DNA from: Oasisia sp. SBJ-2009
Lineage: Eukaryota > Annelida > Polychaeta > Sabellida > Siboglinidae
Assembly (NCBI GenBank): GCA_964017155.1
Contig: OZ024857.1
Coordinates: 32,936,042 to 33,000,041 of the forward strand
Reading direction: 5' to 3'
Length of the DNA: 64,000 nt
A program made the translations under genes and the position numbers. The stretch's first letter is position 1. Each line of letters starts with the position of its first letter. Below the pieces are notes generated by a model, which did not search any database, was not told where the DNA came from, and worked only from the letters and a program-made list of their open reading frames with translations. Of this stretch, positions 46,001-59,400 are shown one piece after another.

Positions 46001-49000
46001 TAGACGCGTTTCTGCGTCTGCGAGCCACGTTTTCGCTCGATAAAAGCATTTTCGCCTTTGCGAGCGAAATCTTCGTTCGGAAGAAGCATTTTGGCCTTTA
46101 CGTGAAATGTTTTCTCTAGTTACAAGCTTTTCGCCTTTGCGAGGGATGTTTTCGCTCGGTAAACGAGTTTTCGACTTTGTCAGCCACGTTTTAGCTCAAT
46201 AAATGCATTTTCGCATTTGCGAACGACGTTGTAGCACCGTAATCGCATTTATCGCGTTGTCGCTTTTGCGGGGTACGTATTCCATCGATAAACGCGTTGC
46301 TGCGTTAGCAAGCAACGTTTTCGTTGGGTAAGCGTGATTTCGCCTTTGAAAGCAACGTTTTTCCTCGGTAGACGCTTTTGCTCCTTTGCGGGAGACATAT
46401 ATTCTCTTGGTAAGTCAAAAACAGCTAAAACGTCGCTCACAAAGTCGAAAACGCGTTTACCGAGCGAAAACGTGTCTATCGAGCGGAAAAACCTTTACCG
46501 CGTAAAAACGTACCTCTTAAAGACGAAAATGCGTTCACCGAGCAAAAACGAGGCTCAATGAGCGAACATATTGTGATAAACGCGATTGCCGAGTTCAAAC
46601 GTGGCTCGCAAAGGCGGAAAAGCGTTTACCGAGCTAATGCGTCCCTCGCAAAGGCGAAAACGCGTTTACAAAGCGAAAACGTGCCCCGGAAAGGCGGAAT
46701 TTGTTTTCCGACGCAAAAGCTAAAGCAAAGAAGCCTCTCCCGAGCGAAAACGCATATTAACGAGCGAATACGCTATATAGACGCGTATTCGCTCGTTAAT
46801 ATGCGTTTTCGCTCGGGAAACGCTTTTTAGCCTTTGCTTGTGTCTCTTCCTCTCGATAAAAAAGTTTCCGCCTTTCGGTGGCATGTTTTCGCTTGCTAAA
46901 CGTACTGTTACCTTTGTAAGGGACGTATTAGAACGGTAGACGCGTTTCTGCCTCTGCGAGCCACGTTTTCGCTCGATAAAAGCGAAATCTTCGTTCGTAA
47001 GAAGCATTTTGGCCTTTACGTGAGAGGTTTTCTCTAGTTACAAGCTTTTCGCCTTTGCGAGGGATGTTTTCGCTCGGTAAACGAGTTTTCGACTTTGTCA
47101 GCCACGTTTTAGCTCAATAAATGCATTTTCGCACTTGCGAACGACGTTGTAGCACCGTAATCGCATTTATCGCGTTGTCGCTTTTGCGGGGTACGTATTC
47201 CATCGATAAACGCGTTGCTGCGTTAGCAAGCAACGTTTTCGTTGGGTAAACGTGATTTCGCCTTTGAAAGCAACGTTTTTGCTCGGTAGACGCTTTTGCT
47301 CCTTTGCGGGAGACATATATTCTCTCGGTAAGTCAAAAACAGCTAAAACGTCGCTCACAAAGTCGAAAACGCGTTTACCGAGCGAAAACGTGTCTATCGA
47401 GCGGAAAAACCTTTACCGAGTAAAAACGTACCTCTTCAAGACGAAAATGCGTTCACCGAGCAAAAACGAGGCTCACTGAGCGAACATATTGTGATAAACG
47501 CGATTGCCGAGATAAAACGTGGCTCGCAAAGGGTGAAAAGCGTTTACCGAGCTAATGCGTCCCTCGCAAAGGCGAAAACGGGTTTACAAAGCGAAAACGT
47601 GCCCCGGAAAGGCGGAATTGTTTTCCGACGCAAAAGCTAAAGCAAAGAAGCCTCTCCCGAGCGAAAACGCATATTAACGAGCGAATACGCTATATAGACG
47701 CGTATTCGCTCGTTAATATGCGTTTTCGCTCGGGAAACGCTTTTTAGCCTTTGCTTGTGTCTCTTCCTCTCGATAAAAAAGTTTCCGCCTTTCGGTGGCA
47801 TGTTTTCGCTTGTTAAACGTACTGTTACCTTTGCAAGGGACGTATTAGAACGGTAGACGCGTTTCTGCCTCTGCGAGCCACGTTTTCGCTCGATAAAAGC
47901 GAAATCTTCGTTCGTAAGAAGCATTTTGGCCTTTACGTGAGAGGTTTCTCTAGTTACAAGCTTTTCGCCTTTGCGAGGGATGTTTTCGCTCGGTAAACGA
48001 GTTTTCGACTTTGTCAGCCACGTTTTAGCTCAATAAATGCATTTTCGCATTTGCGAACGACGTTGTAGCACCGTAATCGCATTTATCGCGTTGTCGCTTT
48101 TGCGGGGTACGTATTCCATCGAAAAACGCGTTGCTGCGTTAGCAAGCAACGTTTTCGTTGGGTAAACGTGATTTCGCCTTTGAAAGCAACGTTTCCGCTT
48201 GGTAGACGCTTTTGCTCCTTTCCGGGAGACATATTCTCTCGGTAAGTCGAAAAACAGAGCTAAAACGTCGCTCACAAAGTCGAAAACGCGTTTCCGAGCG
48301 AAAACGTGTCTATCGAGCCGAAAAACCTTTACCGAGTAAAAACGGACCTCTTCAAGACGAAAATGCGTTCACCGAGCAAAAACGAGGCTCACTGAGCGAA
48401 CATATTGTGATAAACGCGATTGCCGAGTTAAAACGTGGCTCGCAAAGGCGGAAAAGCGTTTACCGAGCTAATGCGTCCCTCGCAAAGGCGAAAACGCGTT
48501 TACCAAGCGAAAACGTGCCCCGGAAAGGCGGAATTTGTTTTCCGACCCAAAAGCTAAAGCAAAGAAGCCTCTCCCGAGCGAAAACGCATAATAACGAGCG
48601 AATACGCTATATAGACGCGTATTCGCTCGTTAATATGCGTTTTCGCTCGGGAAACGCTTTTTAGCCTTTGCTTGTGTCTCTTCCTCTCGATAAAAAAGTT
48701 TCCGCCTTTCGGGGGCATGTTTTCGCTTGCTAAACGTATTTGTACCTTTTCAAGGGACGTATTAGAACGGTAGACGCGTTTCTGCGTCTGCGAGCCACGT
48801 TTTCGCTCGATAAAAGCATTTTCGCCTTTGCGAGCGAAATCTTCGTTCGGAAGAAGCATTTTGGCCTTTACGTGAAATGTTTTCTCTAGTTACAAGCTTT
48901 TCGCCTTTGCGAGGGATGTTTTCGCTCGGTAAACGAGTTTTCGACTTTGTCAGCCACGTTTTAGCTCAATAAATGCATTTTCGCACTTGCGAACGACGTT

Positions 49001-52000
49001 GTAGCACCGTAATCGCATTTATCGCGTTGTCGCTTTTGCGGGGTACGTATTCCATCGATAAACGCGTTGCTGCGTTAGCAAGCAACGTTTTCGTTGGGTA
49101 AACGTGATTTCGCCTTTGAAAGCAACGTTTTCGCTCGGTAGACGCTTTTGCTCCTTTGCGGGAGACATATATTCTCTCGGTAAGTCAAAAACAGAGCTAA
49201 AACGTCGCTCACAAAGTCGAAAACGCGTTTACCGAGCGAAAACGTGTCTATCGAGCGGAAAAACCTTTACCGCGTAAAAACGTACCTCTTAAAGACGAAA
49301 ATGCGTTCATCGAGCAAAAACGAGGCTCACTGAGCGAACATATTGTGATGAACGCGATTGCCGAGTTAAAACGTGGCTCGCAAAGGCGGAAAAGCGTTTA
49401 CCGAGCTAATGCGTTTCTCGCAAAGGCGAAAACGCGTTTACAAAGCGAAAACGTGCCCCGGAAAGGCGGACATTTTTTTCCGACGCAAAAGCAAAGAAGC
49501 CTCTCCCGAGCGAAAACGCATATTAACGAGCGAATACGCGTCTAAATAGCGAAAACGGAAAGGCGGAAGCGCGTTTACCAACCTGATACATTCCTCACAA
49601 AGGCGAAAACGTTTACCTTAGCGAAAACGTGCCCCTGAAAGGCGGTAACGCTTTTTACCGAGAGAAAACGTCGCAACGAAAGGCGAAAAAGAGTTTACCA
49701 AGGGAAAACGCGTTTACCTAGCCAAAACGCGTTCCCCGAGCGAAAACGTGGCTCGCAAAGTTTCAAACGCGTTTACCGAGCGAAAACGTACCTTATAGAA
49801 AGGCGAAAAAGCCTTTACCGAGCGAAAACGTCACTCGCAAAGGCGAAAACGATTCTTTCGTAACTTTTGCAAAGACGAAAATGTGGTTATCGAGCGAAAA
49901 CACGATAAACGAGCGAAAACGCCTTTACCAAACGAAGAAGTCCCTCGCAAAAGCAAAAATACATTTAACGAGCGAAAATGTGGCTCGCAAAGTTGAAAAG
50001 GCGTTTACCGAAAAAATGATGTCTCGCAAAGGAGAAAAAGCATCTACCGAGCGAAAATATTGCTTCCAAAGGCGAAAACACGTTTACCCAACGAAAACAT
50101 TGCTCGTTAAGGCAGAAACGCGTTAATCGAGCGAATACTTACGGTAACAGATTTTTCGCCCGGTTAGTGCGTTTTCGCTATATAGACGCGTATTCGCTCG
50201 TTAATATGCGTTTTCTTTCGGGAAACGCTTCTTAGCCTTTGCTTGTCTCTTTCGCTTGCTAAACGTATTTTTACCTTTGCAACGGACGTATTAGCACGGT
50301 AGACGCGTTTCCGCCTTGCGAGCCACGTTTTCGCTCGGAAAAAGCATTTTCGCCTTTGCGAACGAAATCTTCGCGTTTTGGCCTTTACGTGACACGTTTT
50401 CTCTAGTTACAAGCTTTTCGCCTTTGCGAGGGATGTTTTCGCTCGGTAAACGAGTTTTCGACTTTGTCAGCCACGTTTTAGCTCAATAAATGCATTTTCG
50501 CATTTGCGAACGACGTTGTAGCACCGTAATCGCATTTATCGCGTTGTCGCTTTTGCGGGGTACGTATTCCATCGAAAAACGCGTTGCTGCGTTAGCAAGC
50601 AACGTTTTCGTTGGGTAAACGTGATTTCGCCTTTGAAAGCAACGTTTCCGCTTGGTAGACGCTTTTGCTCCTTTCCGGAAGACATATTCTCTCGGTAAGT
50701 CGAAAAACAGAGCTAAAACGTCGCTCACAAAGTCGAAAACGCGTTTCCGAGCGAAAACGTGTCTATCGAGCCGAAAAACCTTTACCGAGTAAAAACGGAC
50801 CTCTTCAAGACGAAAATGCGTTCACCGAGCAAAAACGAGGCTCACTGAGCGAACATATTGTGATAAACGCGATTGCCGAGTTAAAACGTGGCTCGCAAAG
50901 GCGGAAAAGCGTTTACCGAGCTAATGCGTCCCTCGCAAAGGCGAAAACGCGTTTACCAAGCAAAAACGTGCCCCGGAAAGGCGGAATTTGTTTTCCGACG
51001 CAAAAGCTAAAGCAAAGAAGCCTCTCCCGAGCGAAAACGCATATTAACGAGCGAATACGCTATATAGACGCGTATTCGCTCGTTAATATGCGTTTTCGCT
51101 CGGGAAACGCTTTTTAGCCTTTGCTTGTGTCTCTTCCTCTCGATAAAAAAGTTTCCGCCTTTCGGGGGCATGTTTTCGCTTGCTAAACGTATTTGTACCT
51201 TTTCAAGGGACGTATTAGAACGGTAGACGCGTTTCTGCGTCTGCGAGCCACGTTTTCGCTCGATAAAAGCATTTTCGCCTTTGCGAGCGAAATCTTCGTT
51301 CGGAAGAAGCATTTTGGCCTTTACGTGAAATGTTTTCTCTAGTTACAAGCTTTTCGCCTTTGCGAGGGATGTTTTCGCTCGGTAAACGAGTTTTCGACTT
51401 TGTCAGCCACGTTTTAGCTCAATAAATGCATTTTCGCATTTGCGAACGACGTTGTAGCACCGTAATCGCATTTATCGCGTTGTCGCTTTTGCGGGGTACG
51501 TATTCCATCGATAAACGCGTTGCTGCGTTAGCAAGCAACGTTTTCGTTGGGTAAGCGTGATTTCGCCTTTGAAAGCAACGTTTTTCCTCGGTAGACGCTT
51601 TTGCTCCTTTGCGGGAGACATATATTCTCTTGGTAAGTCAAAAACAGCTAAAACGTCGCTCACAAAGTCGAAAACGCGTTTACCGAGCGAAAACGTGTCT
51701 ATCGAGCGGAAAAACCTTTACCGCGTAAAAACGTACCTCTTAAAGACGAAAATGCGTTCACCGAGCAAAAACGAGGCTCAATGAGCGAACATATTGTGAT
51801 AAACGCGATTGCCGAGTTCAAACGTGGCTCGCAAAAGCGGAAAAGCGTTTACCGAGCTAATGCGTCCCTCGCAAAGGCGAAAACGCGTTTACAAAGCGAA
51901 AACGTGCCCCGGAAAGGCGGAATTTGTTTTCCGACGCAAAAGCTAAAGCAAAGAAGCCTCTCCCGAGCGAAAACGCATATTAACGAGCGAATACGCTATA

Positions 52001-53462
52001 TAGACGCGTATTCGCTCGTTAATATGCGTTTTCGCTCGGGAAACGCTTTTTAGCCTTTGCTTGTGTCTCTTCCTCTCGATAAAAAAGTTTCCGCCTTTCG
52101 GTGGCATGTTTTCGCTTGCTAAACGTACTGTTACCTTTGTAAGGGACGTATTAGAACGGTAGACGCGTTTCTGCCTCTGCGAGCCACGTTTTCGCTCGAT
52201 AAAAGCGAAATCTTCGTTCGTAAGAAGCATTTTGGCCTTTACGTGAGAGGTTTTCTCTAGTTACAAGCTTTTCGCCTTTGCGAGGGATGTTTTCGCTCGG
52301 TAAACGAGTTTTCGACTTTGTCAGCCACGTTTTAGCTCAATAAATGCATTTTCGCACTTGCGAACGACGTTGTAGCACCGTAATCGCATTTATCGCGTTG
52401 TCGCTTTTGCGGGGTACGTATTCCATCGATAAACGCGTTGCTGCGTTAGCAAGCAACGTTTTCGTTGGGTAAACGTGATTTCGCCTTTGAAAGCAACGTT
52501 TTTGCTCGGTAGACGCTTTTGCTCCTTTGCGGGAGAAATATATTCTCTCGGTAAGTCAAAAACAGCTAAAACGTCGCTCACAAAGTCGAAAACGCGTTTA
52601 CCGAGCGAAAACGTGTCTATCGAGCGGAAAAACCTTTACCGAGTAAAAACGTACCTCTTCAAGACGAAAATGCGTTCACCGAGCAAAAACGAGGCTCACT
52701 GAGCGAACATATTGTGATAAACGCGATTGCCGAGATAAAACGTGGCTCGCAAAGGGTGAAAAGCGTTTACCGAGCTAATGCGTCCCTCGCAAAGGCGAAA
52801 ACGGGTTTACAAAGCGAAAACGTGCCCCGGAAAGGCGGAATTGTTTTCCGACGCAAAAGCTAAAGCAAAGAAGCCTCTCCCGAGCGAAAACGCATATTAA
52901 CGAGCGAATACGCTATATAGACGCGTATTCGCTCGTTAATATGCGTTTTCGCTCGGGAAACGCTTTTTAGCCTTTGCTTGTGTCTCTTCCTCTCGATAAA
53001 AAAGTTTCCGCCTTTCGGTGGCATGTTTTCGCTTGTTAAACGTACTGTTACCTTTGCAAGGGACGTATTAGAACGGTAGACGCGTTTCTGCCTCTGCGAG
53101 CCACGTTTTCGCTCGATATAAGCGAAATCTTCGTTCGTAAGAAGCATTTTGGCCTTTACGTGAGAGGTTTCTCTAGTTACAAGCTTTTCGCCTTTGCGAG
53201 GGATGTTTTCGCTCGGTAAACGAGTTTTCGACTTTGTCAGCCACGTTTTAGCTCAATAAATGCATTTTCGCACTTGCGAACGACGTTGTAGCACCGTAAT
53301 CGCATTTATCGCGTTGTCGCTTTTGCGGGGTACGTATTCCATCGATAAACGCGTTGCTGCGTTAGCAAGCAACGTTTTCGTTGGGTAAACGTGATTTCGC
53401 CTTTGAAAGCAACGTTTTCGCTCGGTAGACGCTTTTGCTCCTTTGCGGGAGACATATATTCT
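43032..53462. repeat. 10.43-kb super-repeat, copy 1
   Basis: Ten inverted units (1503, 935, 936, 918, 914, 938, 1515, 938, 918, 916). Its first half, up to 48238, repeats the 5208-bp copy that precedes it. The 1515-bp long unit (49176-50690) carries 12 extra bases relative to the 1503-bp ones. Confidence 0.92.
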
Positions 53463-56400
53463 CTCGGTAAGTCAAAAACAGAGCTAAAACGTCGCTCACA
53501 AAGTCGAAAACGCGTTTACCGAGCGAAAACGTGTCTATCGAGCGGAAAAACCTTTACCGCGTAAAAACGTACCTCTTAAAGACGAAAATGCGTTCATCGA
53601 GCAAAAACGAGGCTCACTGAGCGAACATATTGTGATAAACGCGATTGCCGAGTTAAAACGTGGCTCGCAAAGGCGGAAAAGCGTTTACCGAGCTAATGCG
53701 TTTCTCGCAAAGGCGAAAACGCGTTTACAAAGCGGAAACGTGCCCCGGAAAGGCGGACATTTTTTTCCGACGCAAAAGCAAAGAAGCCTCTCCCGAGCGA
53801 AAACGCATATTAACGAGCGAATACGCGTCTAAATAGCGAAAACGGAAAGGCGGAAGCGCGTTTACCAACCTGATACATTCCTCACAAAGGCGAAAACGTT
53901 TACCTTAGCGAAAACGTGCCCCTGAAAGGCGGTAACGCTTTTTACCGAGAGAAAACGTCGCAACGAAAGGCGAAAAAGAGTTTACCAAGGGAAAACGCGT
54001 TTACGTAGCCAAAACGCGTTCCCCGAGCGAAAACGTGGCTCGCAAAGTTTCAAACGCGTTTACCGAGCGAAAACGTACCTTAGAAAGGCGAAAAAGCCTT
54101 TACCGAGCGAAAACGTCACTCGCAAAGGCGAAAACGATTCTTTCGTAACTTTTGCAAAGACGAAAATGTGGTTATCGAGCGAAAACACGATAAACGAGCG
54201 AAAACGCCTTTACCAAACGAAGAAGTCCCTCGCAAAAGCAAAAATACATTTAACGAGCGAAAATGTGGCTCGCAAAGTTGAAAAGGCGTTTACCGAAAAA
54301 ATGATGTCTCGCAAAGGAGAAAAAGCATCTACCGAGCGAAAATATTGCTTCCAAAGGCGAAAACACGTTTACCATTGCTCGTTAAGGCAGAAACGCGTTA
54401 ATCGAGCGAATACTTACGGTAACAGATTTTTCGCCCGGTTAGTGCGTTTTCGCTATATAGACGCGTATTCGCTCGTTAATATGCGTTTTCTTTCGGGAAA
54501 CGCTTCTTAGCCTTTGCTTGTCTCTTTCGCTTGCTAAACGTATTTTTACCTTTGCAACGGACGTATTAGCACGGTAGACGCGTTTCCGCCTTGCGAGCCA
54601 CGTTTTCGCTCGGAAAAAGCATTTTCGCCTTTGCGAACGAAATCTTCGCGTTTTGGCCTTTACGTGACACGTTTTCTCTAGTTACAAGCTTTTCGCCTTT
54701 GCGAGGGATGTTTTCGCTCGGTAAACGAGTTTTCGACTTTGTCAGCCACGTTTTAGCTCAATAAATGCATTTTCGCATTTGCGAACGACGTTGTAGCACC
54801 GTAATCGCATTTATCGCGTTGTCGCTTTTGCGGGGTACGTATTCCATCGAAAAACGCGTTGCTGCGTTAGCAAGCAACGTTTTCGTTGGGTAAACGTGAT
54901 TTCGCCTTTGAAAGCAACGTTTCCGCTTGGTAGACGCTTTTGCTCCTTTCCGGAAGACATATTCTCTCGGTAAGTCGAAAAACAGAGCTAAAACGTCGCT
55001 CACAAAGTCGAAAACGCGTTTCCGAGCGAAAACGTGTCTATCGAGCCGAAAAACCTTTACCGAGTAAAAACGGACCTCTTCAAGACGAAAATGCGTTCAC
55101 CGAGCAAAAACGAGGCTCACTGAGCGAACATATTGTGATAAACGCGATTGCCGAGTTAAAACGTGGCTCGCAAAGGCGGAAAAGCGTTTACCGAGCTAAT
55201 GCGTCCCTCGCAAAGGCGAAAACGCGTTTACCAAGCAAAAACGTGCCCCGGAAAGGCGGAATTTGTTTTCCGACGCAAAAGCTAAAGCAAAGAAGCCTCT
55301 CCCGAGCGAAAACGCATATTAACGAGCGAATACGCTATATAGACGCGTATTCGCTCGTTAATATGCGTTTTCGCTCGGTAAACGCTTTTTAGCCTTTGCT
55401 TGTGTCTCTTCCTCTCGATAAAAAAGTTTCCACCTTTCGGGGGCATGTTTTCGCTTGCTAAACGTATTTTTACCTTTTCAAGGGACGTATTAGAACGGTA
55501 GACGCGTTTCTGCGTCTGCGAGCCACGTTTTCGCTCGATAAAACCATTTTCGCCTTTGCGAGCGAAATCTTCGTTCGGAAGAAGCATTTTGGCCTTTACG
55601 TGAAACGTTTTCTCTAGTTACAAGCTTTTCGCCTTTGCGAGGGATGTTTTCGCTCGGTAAACGAGTTTTCGACTTTGTCAGCCACGTTTTAGCTCAATAA
55701 ATGCATTTTCGCATTTGCGAACGACGTTGTAGCACCGTAATCGCATTTATCGCGTTGTCGCTTTTGCGGGGTACGTATTCCATCGATAAACGCGTTGCTG
55801 CGTTAGCAAGCAACGTTTTCGTTGGGTAAACGTGATTTCGCCTTTGAAAGCAACGTTTTTCCTCGGTAGACGCTTTTGCTCCTTTGCGGGAGACATATTC
55901 TCTCGGTAAGTCAAAAACAGCTAAAACGTCGCCCACAAAGTCGAAAACGCGTTTACCGAGCGAAAACGTGTCCATCGAGCGGAAAAACCTTTACCGCGTA
56001 AAAACGTACCTCTTAAAGACGAAAATGCGTTCACCGAGCAAAAACGAGGCTCACTGAGCGAACATATTGTGATAAACGCGATTGCCGAGTTAAAACGTGG
56101 CTCGCAAAGGCGGAAAAGCGTTTACCGAGCTAATGCGTCCCTCGCAAAGGCGAAAACGCGTTTACCAAGCGAAAACGTGCCCCGGAAAAGCGGAATTTGT
56201 TTTCCGACCCAAAAGCTAAAGCAAAGAAGCCTCTCCCGAGCGAAAACGCATAATAACGAGCGTATACGCTATATAGACGCGTATTCGCTCGTTAATATGC
56301 GTTTTCGCTCGGGAAACGCTTTTTAGCCTTTGCTTGTGTCTCTTCCTCTCGATAAAAAAGTTTCCGCCTTTCGGGGGCATGTTTTCGCTTGCTAAACGTA

Positions 56401-59400
56401 TTTGTACCTTTTCAAGGGACGTATTAGAACGGTAGACGCGTTTCTGCGTCTGCGAGCCACGTTTTCGCTCGATAAAAGCATTTTCGCCTTTGCGAGCGAA
56501 ATCTTCGTTCGGAAGAAGCATTTTGGCCTTTACGTGAAATGTTTTCTCTAGTTACAAGCTTTTCGCCTTTGCGAGGGATGTTTTCGCTCGGTAAACGAGT
56601 TTTCGACTTTGTCAGCCACGTTTTAGCTCAATAAATGCATTTTCGCATTTGCGAACGACGTTGTAGCACCGTAATCGCATTTATCGCGTTGTCGCTTTTG
56701 CGGGGTACGTATTCCATCGATAAACGCGTTGCTGCGTTAGCAAGCAACGTTTTCGTTGGGTAAGCGTGATTTCGCCTTTGAAAGCAACGTTTTTCCTCGG
56801 TAGACGCTTTTGCTCCTTTGCGGGAGACATATATTCTCTTGGTAAGTCAAAAACAGCTAAAACGTCGCTCACAAAGTCGAAAACGCGTTTACCGAGCGAA
56901 AACGTGTCTATCGAGCGGAAAAACCTTTACCGCGTAAAAACGTACCTCTTAAAGACGAAAATGCGTTCACCGAGCAAAAACGAGGCTCAATGAGCGAACA
57001 TATTGTGATAAACGCGATTGCCGAGTTCAAACGTGGCTCGCAAAGGCGGAAAAGCGTTTACCGAGCTAATGCGTCCCTCGCAAAGGCGAAAACGCGTTTA
57101 CAAAGCGAAAACGTGCCCCGGAAAGGCGGAATTTGTTTTCCGACGCAAAAGCTAAAGCAAAGAAGCCTCTCCCGAGCGAAAACGCATATTAACGAGCGAA
57201 TACGCTATATAGACGCGTATTCGCTCGTTAATATGCGTTTTCGCTCGGGAAACGCTTTTTAGCCTTTGCTTGTGTCTCTTCCTCTCGATAAAAAAGTTTC
57301 CGCCTTTCGGTGGCATGTTTTCGCTTGCTAAACGTACTGTTACCTTTGTAAGGGACGTATTAGAACGGTAGACGCGTTTCTGCCTCTGCGAGCCACGTTT
57401 TCGCTCGATAAAAGCGAAATCTTCGTTCGTAAGAAGCATTTTGGCCTTTACGTGAGAGGTTTTCTCTAGTTACAAGCTTTTCGCCTTTGCGAGGGATGTT
57501 TTCGCTCGGTAAACGAGTTTTCGACTTTGTCAGCCACGTTTTAGCTCAATAAATGCATTTTCGCACTTGCGAACGACGTTGTAGCACCGTAATCGCATTT
57601 ATCGCGTTGTCGCTTTTGCGGGGTACGTATTCCATCGATAAACGCGTTGCTGCGTTAGCAAGCAACGTTTTCGTTGGGTAAACGTGATTTCGCCTTTGAA
57701 AGCAACGTTTTTGCTCGGTAGACGCTTTTGCTCCTTTGCGGGAGACATATATTCTCTCGGTAAGTCAAAAACAGCTAAAACGTCGCTCACAAAGTCGAAA
57801 ACGCGTTTACCGAGCGAAAACGTGTCTATCGAGCGGAAAAACCTTTACCGAGTAAAAACGTACCTCTTCAAGACGAAAATGCGTTCACCGAGCAAAAACG
57901 AGGCTCACTGAGCGAACATATTGTGATAAACGCGATTGCCGAGATAAAACGTGGCTCGCAAAGGGTGAAAAGCGTTTACCGAGCTAATGCGTCCCTCGCA
58001 AAGGCGAAAACGGGTTTACAAAGCGAAAACGTGCCCCGGAAAGGCGGAATTGTTTTCCGACGCAAAAGCTAAAGCAAAGAAGCCTCTCCCGAGCGAAAAC
58101 GCATATTAACGAGCGAATACGCTATATAGACGCGTATTCGCTCGTTAATATGCGTTTTCGCTCGGGAAACGCTTTTTAGCCTTTGCTTGTGTCTCTTCCT
58201 CTCGATAAAAAAGTTTCCGCCTTTCGGTGGCATGTTTTCGCTTGTTAAACGTACTGTTACCTTTGCAAGGGACGTATTAGAACGGTAGACGCGTTTCTGC
58301 CTCTGCGAGCCACGTTTTCGCTCGATAAAAGCGAAATCTTCGTTCGTAAGAAGCATTTTGGCCTTTACGTGAGAGGTTTCTCTAGTTACAAGCTTTTCGC
58401 CTTTGCGAGGGATGTTTTCGCTCGGTAAACGAGTTTTCGACTTTGTCAGCCACGTTTTAGCTCAATAAATGCATTTTCGCATTTGCGAACGACGTTGTAG
58501 CACCGTAATCGCATTTATCGCGTTGTCGCTTTTGCGGGGTACGTATTCCATCGAAAAACGCGTTGCTGCGTTAGCAAGCAACGTTTTCGTTGGGTAAACG
58601 TGATTTCGCCTTTGAAAGCAACGTTTCCGCTTGGTAGACGCTTTTGCTCCTTTCCGGGAGACATATTCTCTCGGTAAGTCGAAAAACAGAGCTAAAACGT
58701 CGCTCACAAAGTCGAAAACGCGTTTCCGAGCGAAAACGTGTCTATCGAGCCGAAAAACCTTTACCGAGTAAAAACGGACCTCTTCAAGACGAAAATGCGT
58801 TCACCGAGCAAAAACGAGGCTCACTGAGCGAACATATTGTGATAAACGCGATTGCCGAGTTAAAACGTGGCTCGCAAAGGCGGAAAAGCGTTTACCGAGC
58901 TAATGCGTCCCTCGCAAAGGCGAAAACGCGTTTACCAAGCGAAAACGTGCCCCGGAAAGGCGGAATTTGTTTTCCGACCCAAAAGCTAAAGCAAAGAAGC
59001 CTCTCCCGAGCGAAAACGCATAATAACGAGCGAATACGCTATATAGACGCGTATTCGCTCGTTAATATGCGTTTTCGCTCGGGAAACGCTTTTTAGCCTT
59101 TGCTTGTGTCTCTTCCTCTCGATAAAAAAGTTTCCGCCTTTCGGGGGCATGTTTTCGCTTGCTAAACGTATTTGTACCTTTTCAAGGGACGTATTAGAAC
59201 GGTAGACGCGTTTCTGCGTCTGCGAGCCACGTTTTCGCTCGATAAAAGCATTTTCGCCTTTGCGAGCGAAATCTTCGTTCGGAAGAAGCATTTTGGCCTT
59301 TACGTGAAATGTTTTCTCTAGTTACAAGCTTTTCGCCTTTGCGAGGGATGTTTTCGCTCGGTAAACGAGTTTTCGACTTTGTCAGCCACGTTTTAGCTCA